Origin: Blasia pusilla
Lineage: Eukaryota; Marchantiophyta; Marchantiopsida; Blasiales
Length of the DNA: 64,000 bases
NCBI GenBank assembly: GCA_050084515.1
Contig: CM114274.1
Span: forward strand, 19,716,001 to 19,780,000
Reading direction: 5' to 3'
The notes beneath the pieces are model-generated. The model saw only the letters and a program-made list of their open reading frames with translations. It was not told the origin of the DNA and ran no database searches. Position numbers and translations under genes: made by a program. How positions within the stretch are numbered: position 1 is the stretch's first letter; each line of letters begins with the position of its first letter. This document shows positions 1-9,800 of this stretch, piece by piece.

Positions 1-448
1 TACACCAAACGAGTTCTCCACCCCAAGCTATGGCGCACTTCTATGACAATGGATACTGGGGGATTGGAATTCCTCTCATTAATAAGTAAAACGCATATCA
101 GAAGCTGTGCATGCTTCAATTGCGTTAGCCTGAAGTGCAACGAAACCGCGGCAGAGGCCGTCAGTAACTACACTGTCCGCCAGGATCAATCTTCGCACTC
201 CCCAACCTGCCCTCAAACAACACCAATTGCAAAAGTATGAGTAGTCTTGCATTTTGTACCAAACAACCCAGCCCCAGCTATGGCATCTAACTACACAAAA
301 TGCGTTCTCCACCCCGAGCTGTGCCGCACTTCTACAACAATGGATACTGGGGGATGAGAATTCTCAACACAACTTAACAAGTAAGACGCACATCACAAGC
401 TGTGTATGCTTCAATTGCGTTATCCCCTGGGCAACGGAACCGCGGATT
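1..448. repeat. Diverged direct tandem duplication, period about 291 bp
   Basis: Bases 1-147 and 292-448 align along their length. Both contain the blocks ttctccacccc, ggatactggggga, and an almost identical stretch around agctgtgcatgcttcaattgcg. The intervening 148-291 is the rest of the first unit. Short ORFs here are not conserved between the two copies, so this reads as non-coding repeat DNA. The left unit may continue beyond the window edge. Confidence 0.7.
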
Positions 449-900
449 TCCGCTCGGGACTGTGAGTGGCGAGTCCTGCAACACGGGCGTGGAAATTGCA
501 GTGGAAAGAGGCATACAACGGAGCCATACAAGGGTCAAAATGTGCAAGGCCCAAAGACGCCATTGGATACGCTCGGCACCGCCAATATTTTCTGGTTTAG
601 AAGCTCAAGAGCCTCGAGCCGTTTATTCCGTCCATTCAACCCATCCCATTGGCTAAATTACGTGCAACTACGACTGTGATTGGCGTGCTATAGGGGTCGT
701 ATGGTGCAGTCTACGTAATTTCACATACGGCGTTCGCTCGCTGCTGAGCCGTATGCTGCAAACGCCAAGGATGTGAGCAGCATTTAGGGACATCCCTCCT
801 TCCTATTCCGCATTCTAGAACTCCATCCAGAAACGAGGCCGTGAATCGTTTTCTTTACCTACGAGGCTGGCACGACTGTCATAGTCACGCATTTTTTCAC

Positions 901-1420
901 GATACGGCTTCTTGGGAGCTAGCTAGAGCGAGCTACAAGCTTGGATCGCTTGGAGACATGCCGTATTCCACGCTGCTGAGTGTAGGGGATATAGTGGCAC
1001 ACCTCGGTGGGAGAGCTCTTCTAACGAAAGCATCACTCACATTTGATGCTGTGAGCGCGGTTTATATACATGGCTTGCAACAACACTATAGCATGGGGCC
1101 GGAAGTGCAACAGACGGTGGAACGAGGCATTCTGCTGTAAGTGCTGCCGAGAGAAGCTCCCGTATACTTTTGCCTACAAAATGAGAGTTGCTATAGAAGG
1201 AGATGGGTATAAAATTCAGTGCACAATGTTCCAATGTGCGGAAGAATTGCTAAAGATGGATGCATTTGTGTATCATGGTCTAACGTTGGAGGAGCAATGC
1301 ATGGTATTGGCACCTTTGCAAGGCATGCACATTATCATTTCTTTGTCGAAGAGAATGGTAATGGAAAGTGGTTGCATACTGGCGTCCTACATTATAGACG
1401 GCATATTAGACCAGTGCAAT
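901..1420 (+). pseudogene. Replication protein A large-subunit C-terminal (zinc/OB-fold) domain fragment
   Basis: In the frame starting at 1070, about 115 residues resemble the C-terminal DNA-binding domain of RPA1: a Cys pair (CNNTIAWGRKC), then CCKCC, then a strand-rich stretch with EGDGYKIQCTMFQCAEELL, where RPA1 has a hydrophobic/Trp-Val-Thr-x-Phe-x-(E/A)-Ala-Glu pattern. The residues just upstream of the first Cys (FIYMAC) match the usual aromatic-x-Ala-Cys lead-in. The preceding part of the domain lies at about 961-1057 in another frame (ISDI/LG-like segment SVGDIVAHLGG). The break between frames at about 1050 is either a frameshift or an unrecognised intron. No full RPA1 ORF is present. 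RPA-like domains also occur in Helitron transposons, so this may be transposon cargo. I saw no Rep/helicase motifs nearby. The homology is by eye, moderately convincing. Confidence 0.5.
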
Positions 1421-1479
1421 GCTCTGATCGGATCGTGTGCTGGTATGGATTATGCTATGCTCAATGCAACCATGTGAAT

Positions 1480-3030
1480 GCACCTCCATTCTCGGATACC
1501 AGTTGGACTTATGCCCCTATAGAGTTTACTAGGAGAAAACTTGGCCATGAAGCACATAGGAAGGCTGATACTGGATCCTTACTAGCTATTGATATTTTGT
1601 CTCATAGTGGTACAAAGAATATGACTGCATGGAGCATCTCGGAGGTATCAGTGATGCAATACTTATGCATCACTTGCTTGGTGCTGTTCAATTTGATATT
1701 GTTGAAATTCCTGCTGACTTGATCAAGGTTGCATGTTGACAAAGTCCGTGTCCGTGGAATTATGTCCGTTCTACGGAAGGACTTGTCCATATGGGCCCCA
1801 TCTTTCTGCTTCCCCTTCTTGCCTTTGTGTTCCATACTCGCCCATTTCTTCTTCCCTCCACCTCCACTCCCTCATCCCTCATTGCTCCACTCATACTTGC
1901 CTTGCCTTCCATCACGGACTATAAGTGCGGGTCCCATCTCTTAGAACCCATGTCCATGGACATGTCAGGACTTGTCCATCCAAAGGAAGGACTTGTTCGT
2001 TTTTGTGCAACCATGGAGTTGATGCAAAGGTGTATGCTCCCTGCTTGGTGAGAGGGATAGCTATTACCATCCTAAACGGAGATTGAGTTTTCGGTAGCCT
2101 AAAACCCAGCCCGATTTTGTATCAAGCCATTTGGCCTCTTTAATCAGAGTGTGTGTGTTCATATAATGGCATGGTGCTCGATGTGGAATTATGGGTATTG
2201 CAAGTATGACGTGCCTATCTGTGTCTAATAGGGAAATATGGCTAAAGTTGTAATGCGCCATGTAAGATTGGAGATTGGTACAGGGAAGGAGACTCCAGGA
2301 TAGAATGTTCACCCCTACCATGTGGACAGTGACAACATTGTAGCACAGTTGTTTCCTTTTCTTCAATCTGCCTAGGTTACTCAGGTAAAGCGAATGAGCA
2401 GTACCATTGCCCTTGGTCTTTGAAACTGTCTGCTCTATTTTCTTTCAGTGGAATGTTTCTGTTACCATAAAGAGGATGTAATTGCAGGCTTTGTTTCCCC
2501 ATCCCCAATGGATGGAACTTGCACACCCTGCTCTTGTATTGGGTCATGTTCATGTAGGAGTCCAATTGTAACCCTGAGAGATCTTGAAGGATTAATTAAT
2601 TAGCGGAGTGCACTGAAGTCCAGATTCTCTAGAACAAGTAAAGCGTTAAGGGTGTACAGTTCATTCAAATGAACCGGCAAGTTTTGAAGGCAGAAATATG
2701 TGGCAGCATTTAGGCAAACTTTATTCATTTTCTTCAAGTGGAATGTTAGTTCTTTCATTAAGGCTACATAATTTAAGACATTTCTTCCTATCCAATAAAC
2801 TGCATTTTGGCCCTAAAAGACTTCCAGTATCCCCCCCCTACAATGATGCAGGATTCATAGAGTTCATTTGCTGAATTATGAAAGCTTGTAAAGTAGACTG
2901 CATTCCAGATCCCCATGGCTCAAATTCGTTCAAAAGTTGAAATATGTGAGGAATTCCAAGCATGCAAACTACATTGCATTCAAGCCACCCTAAACCCCCA
3001 CCTCTTTTCTGACTTTGTACAGTTTACTGC
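1480..3030. other. No recognisable gene
   Basis: Apart from short unsupported ORFs this stretch shows nothing I can assign. It includes a pyrimidine-rich patch around 1795-1890 and AT-rich sequence leading into the tandem repeat that begins near 3040. Confidence 0.5.
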
Positions 3031-3040
3031 ACGATGTTCA

Positions 3041-3449
3041 AATAAACCCTAAACCTGCATCCAAGACCCCCCTCCATGGATTCCCTTTCCAATACTCGGA
3101 AAAATATATGGACAGTGCTACCTACCTGATTTTTTAAACAATTGAATACAGAAATGTATATGCTAGGTAGATTAATTACATGACCCAATTCTTGCAAGTC
3201 TGAATGAATGAGTCTAAAAGCATGGAAGACTCATTTCAATACCTAGATTTTGTAGGTTCACATAAACCCTAAACCTGAATCCAAGACCCCCCTCCATAGA
3301 TTCCCTTAGCAATACAGACAAAATTTATGTAGAGTGCTATACAGGGGAATTCTTGTAGGTTTCAATACAAAAGTGTATATGCTAAGTAGATTAATTACAT
3401 TACCCAATTTTTGCAGATTTGAATCAGGGATTGTAAAAGCATGGAAGGT
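3041..3449. repeat. Tandem repeat, about 220-bp unit, two units left of the retroelement
   Basis: A unit beginning ataaaccctaaacctg near 3043 recurs near 3264 with the same order of blocks: ccaagacccccctccat, a gattccctt block, a gtgtatatgct/agtagattaattacat block, and a taaaagcatggaag block. A third, more diverged unit continues at 13252, immediately after the gypsy-like element. The element therefore sits inside this array. Function unknown. Confidence 0.75.
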
Positions 3450-3923
3450 TGTCGTGCGAATCCACATCGTCATACAACATACATCGCTGACATACCATAC
3501 TCACATACATACATAACATAGTCGAGAGCATACACAAACACAAGTGTACCACAACTGAAATCCGTGAAAGACCTGCTGTCATAAAACACGTATAGAATCA
3601 CATACAATCGAGCCAAACCCACTCCACGATGGGAGAATCCAGGTTGAAGCTTGCGAGAACCACCATAGCCAAGAGCTCTACTCACTACCAAGGCTAACTC
3701 CCAACGCAATAGGCTCAACTCAAAGAACTAACTGTTCTTTGAGTGCACTCCACACTATATCCTCTAACCTAAGAGCGGGCCCTACTGGAAAAGTCATCCT
3801 CAACTGAGTAACCCCCAACCCTATGTATGAAACCGCATCTCTACCTAGACACTAAGGCCCTACATAAGGTATGGCCTCTACTAGCACACTATACTCTACG
3901 ACATAATCCGTATGGTCATGATA
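3450..3923 (-). repeat. 3' terminal repeat of the gypsy-like element (segments B2 + A2)
   Basis: Segment A2 (3557-3922) matches 12885-13250 (A1) with few mismatches. Segment B2 (3450-3556) is a near-identical copy of 3926-4032 (B1). Together A2+B2 could be one LTR of about 474 bp running TGTC...GACA in outline. Inside A2 is a perfect 11-bp hairpin, ACTCAAAGAAC / GTTCTTTGAGT, at 3718-3744 with a 5-nt loop, also kept (10 bp) in A1. Confidence 0.8.
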
Positions 3924-3925
3924 GC

Positions 3926-4032
3926 TGTCGTGCGAATCCACATCGTCATACAACATACATCGCTGACATACCATACTCACATACGTATATAACATAGACA
4001 AGAGCATACACAAACACAAGTGTACCACAACT
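3926..4032 (-). repeat. Repeat B1, internal copy of the 107-bp terminal segment
   Basis: This 107-bp segment begins tgtcgtgcgaatcc and ends accacaact. It differs from 3450-3556 at only a handful of positions. It lies inside the element, two bases (gc) from A2. No copy of it follows A1 at the other end of the element. Confidence 0.85.
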
Positions 4033-4204
4033 CGCCCCCCTAACTGGCGGTTAGGTCCCTCTAACTCCCAGGTAGCCCTATACATCTACTACATGCTATA
4101 CATCTTCGTGGGTGCACGAATCAGAAGGCCGGGTGCTAGGTCGCCCCATCGTTAGTCGCACATATGTAATCCATATCATGCAAAGATCAGGTCATCTACC
4201 TCTC

Positions 4205-5908
4205 CTAAGTACATCGAGGACAAACCCACCTTCCAATAGGAACAACATCCATACGTGGAGTCAAAGACATCATGTGCCAACCCCTGGAACACCGATCACA
4301 CACCAACATACGGGCTGCGTTACCAGCAGACCCACACAACATGCACCTCAAGCTAGCATGTATCATGGCTAAGCTTGGGTCAACAGTACCATCCACATTT
4401 GGAAGATGACATGGCGCACAATTACGCACATGGTCCTTCCAAACAACTCCATCACGACCCTCCAACATGAGAACTCGAGAAACTAACACCTCTCGCACTC
4501 GTAAAATAGTGCGGCCTGCCGTCACATCCAACATTGTCGGTGCAATCTGTTGCAAATAGACATAGTCCCCCACATGGAACCTATGAATCGATGGTCGATA
4601 TCCTCCATCCCAAATGGTTACATACCGCAACGTATCCCTGTGTTGAGCAATGGCAAGATTCTCAAAGGCTGTTGGCATAACTCTCTGAAAGAGCTCTGCC
4701 CACTGAGAACACACTCTCATCCACATCTCTAGGTCATCAAGGTTCACCACCTCACTAGACTCCCGACGAATTGCTGCTGGCAAGTCTGGATCTTGGCCGT
4801 ATAACAGAAAATAAGGTGAGAAGGAAGCCAAGGATGCTTGGGGACTGAACCTATACCCCATGGCTAACCATGGCAACTGAATATCCCAGTCTCCAAGATG
4901 CCCCTTCTGTAGGCCATACTTGCGCAATGCCCTCTTCACCGTCTGAACCACACGCTCAGCCAAACCATCCGCCTCTGGATGATCTCGAGACGTGGTCCGA
5001 TGATCAATCAACGCCTTGTCACACAAGACCTGAAACTCACCCTGAAACCTTGTACCCTAGTCGGTCAACACTTCAACTGGTGAACCAAAATGACTAAGCA
5101 CTCTATCAAGAAACGCATATGCCGTTCCCTCACTTGCCTTGTCAGGTAATGCCACCAACTCAATCCACTTGGAGAAGTGCTCCACCATCACCAACACATA
5201 TCGATGATGTCGTACAGTCAACGGTAACGGTCCCGCAAAGTCCACACTCCAACGGTAACCCAACCCCATAATAGACAAAGGGTGTAACTGTGGTGTAGGG
5301 GCATTCAATGATGCCCTCACTCGGTCACAGACCATACAACATGACACCAATTGCTGCACCTGAGTATGCATGCCACGCCACCAATACTGACCAAGGAGTA
5401 AGCTATACGTACGCTTTACCCCAAAATGTCCCAACTCCTCATGGGCATGTTGCACAATGCGCTCTCTCTGAGCCAAATACGACACTACTCGTACTCTACC
5501 ATCCTCCCACACACGGAGAATATGTGTTCCCTCCAATCGATACCTCTTAGCACGTTGAAGAATACGGTCTCGCTCCTTGGCACTCACTATGCCTGGCACC
5601 CTACTGGTCCGTAGGAACTCCAACACCAACGCATCATCATGAATATCATGCTGATCCATACCACCATCTCCAACCTTAGGATCTGAAGGCTGGCCATCTA
5701 TCCTCTGACTAGAGTAAGATGTCATGTGGTCCTTCATACTAGAGTCCACCCCTAACCAACATAAAAAGGCGGATGCATGCCAACTTGGCACCATCTCCTC
5801 ATCAACCTCGCCATGCCATCTAGCCCCAGTTGCATCCTCTTGGCTAGTACATGGGTTCCTACTCAACCCATCAGCATCAAGGTTGGCAACTCCAGGTCTA
5901 TGTACCAC
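4205..5908 (-). pseudogene. Ty3/gypsy integrase with C-terminal PHD finger
   Basis: This is the integrase of the 9.8-kb element, which would join element DNA to the chromosome. The upstream reading frame (5908-5057) has the HHCC zinc module (HEELGH then CCMVCDR) and the first catalytic Asp in WSVDFAGPLP (codon 5240-5242). It ends at a TAG (5057-5059) directly after the second Asp (VLTD, 5060-5062). The next frame (5026-4205) has the catalytic Glu in ADGLAERVVQ (about 4955-4957), giving DD-about-34-E spacing, followed by a small beta-barrel-like module starting FHVGDYVYLQ. The last 46 residues (4345-4208) form a PHD finger: CMLC, CDRC, WH and CPRC ligands in order. The ligand expected after WH is Ser (WHMMSL) instead of Cys, so the finger is probably damaged. 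Chromoviruses carry a chromodomain here; a PHD finger is an alternative chromatin reader. Broken by the TAG and by frame loss at 5040. Confidence 0.9.
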
Positions 5909-5917
5909 TTGGAAGTT

Positions 5918-7321
5918 CTACTCCTGTAAGACAAGAGCCCACCGTGCAAGCTTCCCTATAAGCTTGTCAGACTCCATCAACCACTTGAGCCGCTGGTGAT
6001 CAGTAACTAGGGTAAATTGTGTGCCAAACAAGTAACACCTAAAGTGTGCCACAGCCCACACTACTGCTAAGCACTCTCCCTCATATGAACTATAGCGCGA
6101 CTCCCCTGCATTATTCCAACGACTTGCATAGGCCACCACAAACTCCATGTGCTCATCATCATGTTGTGTCAACACCGCTCCAAGTCCCAACCTATTCCAA
6201 TCAGTGTGTAACTGAAATGGGCGCCCTCTAATAGGTCTCCTCAAGATAGGCGCCGCCACCAATTGGGCCTTGAGCTCCACAAAAGCTCTCTCCTGATCTG
6301 ATTTCAGCAATTGGTTCAAAGGCTTTGCCATAGCACTAAATCCTTTCACATACCTCCGATAGTAGTTCGCCAATACCATGAATGCCCGAACTCTACTCAC
6401 ATCTACCGGACGAGGAATAAGTGGAATAGCCTCCACCTTTGCTTGTTGAACTCCCAAACCACCTGGATAGATCACATGACCCAAGTACTCAACATCCTCA
6501 TGGAAGAACTTACACTTTCCTGGAAAGAACTTACACTTTCCTGGATGCAAACGTAGACCATGAGCTTTCAACCGCTCAAACACAATCTGCAAATGTATCT
6601 AATGCTCCTCCACCATGTTACTGAACACCAAGATATCATCAATGTAACACCGAACAAAATCCAACCCTGCTAGGATCCTGTCCATCACTCTCTGAAACTC
6701 GGCAGATGCATTCTTCAACCCAAAGGGTAAGAATTTCCACTGGTACAAACAATCCTTGCCATGAGAGTTGACACCCCAAAATGTTGTCTTGGCCTTGTCA
6801 CTCTCTCGAATCGGCAACTGATGGTATCATGCCCGAAGATCCAAAGTACTGAAAATCTTTGCCTATCCCACGACATCGAAGATCTCCTCAGGTGTAGGCA
6901 TGGCATATCCATCCACCTTGGTCTGCCGATTGATAGGACGGTAATCTCCACACATCCGCCTATCCGTGTAGTTTCCATGCTCATCCTTTTTAGCAGGCAT
7001 GACAGTGGCTGATGCATACTCTCCATGCGACAACTCCACTTATCGAGCCTCCAAAAGGTCCAACGTCCTACTCTCAATCAAGTCCCTCTCCATATCACTA
7101 TATCGGTAGGGACAACGGAAGATTGGCGCATCACTAGCCAGATCAATCCGTATATCGGGTCCAACCAAAGCACCCAACTCCTTCATGCTAAAGGCAAAAC
7201 AACTCCTATAAGCACGTAGGAACTGTGTCAAGCGTTGTTTCTCACCTCCCGTAAGCTTGGGCCCAAGTAATGGCTCCCAAGTCTCCTCCACTGGCACACT
7301 AGAGGGAGAGGATGACGCCAT
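5918..7321 (-). pseudogene. Reverse transcriptase-RNase H of the gypsy-like element
   Basis: The protein begins with the protease-RT linker region, then shows RT blocks: MPAKKDEHGNYT, MCGDYRPINRQT, STLDLRA/YHQLPI, FLPFGLKNASAEFQRVMD, and the catalytic box YIDDILVFS (about 6620-6646). RNase H follows with HTDWNRLGLGAVL, a YSSYEGECLAVVWA block and TDHQRLKWL. Stops or frame breaks interrupt it near 7040, 6868, 6826 and 6599, and between RH and integrase near 5915. A 21-bp direct duplication at about 6505-6545 repeats PGKCKFF in frame. The copy cannot make active enzyme. The family assignment is secure from motif order. Confidence 0.92.
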
Positions 7322-7439
7322 CGGCTGCTACGAAACCCCCTCACAAGATGGTACACCCTTAGCTACACCATCATCTGAGCAAATAACTCCTCCACCAACA
7401 TGAGCAACCAACTCCACATGCCCAACCATTACATCCTAT

Positions 7440-9120
7440 TTACTCCAAGGATGCAAAATACTACTCTCCTCGCCCCTAGCCGATGCCTCTACCGTCCCGG
7501 TAGCCATCGAGCTCATCACAAGGGGTGGAAGACCCACAGACATAATCCGAAGTCGACGCTGCTCGACCATACCAAGACTCAAAATCCAAGTCAAACAATT
7601 CAGGTCCATGGCATGACCCAACATATGATATTGTGAAGCCTAAAAAATGGAAGCAACCGCTGTCACACCAGTAGCAAATCCCATCACACGCTCTCTCTCA
7701 TCAACATTAGGCTCCACCAACTGTCGCACATGAGAATCCCATACAAGCCCGGGACCACCTTCCCTGTATGCATGTGACAAGGGAAAACTCACAAATGTGG
7801 GTACTGCCATCCTAGGCTATCTTACATGCTTCACCATTGCCATGGGTGACCGATCAATAATCCTCACCACCTGAGAAAGTCGCCTAGTATCCAAGATACT
7901 ATCCACTATAAGGCAAGGATCCCGCTGCACTGCATCATATGCTCGACGTAGAACCTCCCTAGGCAACAAGTTTGTCCACCACAAGCATGGACGATGTGCA
8001 CGCGAGCCAACTCGCGCAACATCCAACAACACCGCTGGTCCAATCCAAGAGCGCACCTCATGAACACTCGCCATCATCCGGGTCCGAGTGTCATCCAACA
8101 ATGGAACATTCTCCAGAATGTAAGCTGGAGCACGTGCCTGATGAACTTGAAGATGTCGTAACACACGTAACATCTCCCAAAACAATCAAGACCTAGGGTC
8201 GTGTAATCCCTTACCACGACCAACACGTGTATGACCCTAACATGGCCATCCAGCAATCACGAAATCCACAGGACCAACCCTCTCAAGGTCCTGCGCCCCC
8301 AACAATGCAATGTGTGACGGAAAAGCAAGCTGGTACCCATGAATAGCTTATGGCGGCAACAACTCAGGATATCTCCGCATCAACTGACCAATATGTCAGG
8401 ATGAGACTCTCTGGGCCGTCTCATCTCGCTCCACATACACGTATCTCCAAGACAGAATACCGGCTGCAACATCGCAGACCAAACCAAAGTGCTAATCCCA
8501 CGAAAGAGATCTAACACACAAATGCCCTCCAGCGGATACTGCCATACAATGGGTGTAGTATCCAAAGGGGATAACCCAACTGAACCAGAAGTAGGAGTCC
8601 GCCGTGGGGCCTCCTCTTCCTCGTGAGGTATAATAGCCTCACACCAAGCCTCCTGCACTAGGCGATCAGCCTCTTGCCGTAGTGCACTGCATGAACTCCA
8701 AAGTGGCACATCCAACGATGAGGATGCCACTGCTGCAAAACTAGGGACCTCCTCTATCTCCTCATGCACAGGAGAATCCATAGCAGAAACATTACTCTCC
8801 AAAAAGTCTCCTGGCCAAGTGACTACTCCACTAAAACCAACCACAGATGCTAACACCGTTGGGGAAGACCCTCCTGGTCGAGCCCCATAAATAAATCTCA
8901 CAGGAACCTGGCTCATGCGTCCATCCTCGGACTGCCAACCAGGTCTATAAGACGTTGTCTCAGTCCAGTAGTCCATCTGAAAACCCATGAGGTACAATAC
9001 TGCTCCTCCAGCTAGTACATCATACGACTCGGTTGATGTGAGCATTGCAGGTACTCCCAACCGGGAGCTATCAGTCGCATGATCTGGTCTCAACTGTACA
9101 GATAACTTCTCCCATGTCAT
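7440..9120 (-). pseudogene. C5 cytosine-DNA methyltransferase domain carried by the retroelement
   Basis: The enzyme would transfer a methyl group from S-adenosylmethionine to cytosine C5. Motifs appear in the canonical order on the minus strand. Motif I (SAM binding) is VLDLFRGIST (8517-8488). Motif II is YVYVERDETAQRV in the next frame at about 8440-8400. Motif IV is VDFVIAGWPC, with the catalytic Cys codon at 8240-8242 followed at once by TAG (8237-8239), where the family has Gln. Motif VI is YILENVP (ENV at 8105-8113). A motif VIII-like GSRAHRPCLWWTNLLP follows, then an ERERVMGF block near 7700 and a motif X-like LGHAMDLNCLTW near 7600-7560. Frameshifts near 8460 and 8400 and stops near 8237, 8195, 7816 and 7640 inactivate it. 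The segment from 9120 to about 8560 upstream of motif I is acidic and has no recognised domain. The location, between protease and RT, shows it is part of the element and not a chance insertion. Confidence 0.88.
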
Positions 9121-9179
9121 GAATTGAGATCTATCATTGGCTCCTCCAAGTGATGTTTAAATCTGGAATGGGCAAGACT

Positions 9180-9636
9180 CAAGCTCTGACCTACGAATAC
9201 CCAAACCAATACATGCCACCTTTCCCAACATCAAAGGTTGGGCACCAGAGTCTAACAAGACTCTATCTGGTCTATACACCTGTCCTCTAGGACTCACCAA
9301 TCAAAATATCCCACTCCGGTTGTCCAACATACATACACCAAGTGTAAGCCTCTCACGATCAATGGCTGGCTGGGCTGGTAATGCATCCATCTTCGCTGCT
9401 GCTGCCTGCCAAGTAGCACTGATACTCAATGCTACACCTAACATAGAGGGTCGCTCCACCGCAACACCCTCATCCACCTCAGGACGTGTAGCAGTAAAAC
9501 CCCCACGTTCACACAACGTGGCTGCTAGCTGAAATACATGAGCTAAGTCAACTCCTAAAGCCTCAGCTGTGTGGCCAAAAACAATGGGGATCCCAACACT
9601 GAAGTTGCATCTGCAATACTGCACTGGATGTTGCAT
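9180..9636 (-). pseudogene. Retropepsin-type aspartic protease region
   Basis: Reading down from 9636, a frame with a VALSISATWQAAAA stretch continues past a stop near 9301 into RVLLDSGAQPLMLG, whose DSG(A) triad at about 9237-9260 is the catalytic motif of retroviral-type aspartic proteases. It would process the gag-pol product. It sits between gag and the methyltransferase. Interrupted by at least one stop. Confidence 0.75.
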
Positions 9637-9800
9637 TTGTGTCTACTACATGCGATGTAGATGCCTCAGTCCCCATTGTCGGTTCAATAGGCTGCGTAGG
9701 AACCATGGATGGAGTCCTAAGCACCTCAGACAACAAGAATGACTGGGGAAGCCTAGCCTGCCTCCCAGCCTAACCCCTCTGTGGATCCAACTCCACAGTA

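Noticed and set aside
5308-6624. Plus-strand ORFs across the gypsy-like element
   Set aside because: They run opposite to well-conserved RT, RNase H and integrase motifs and have no family resemblance.
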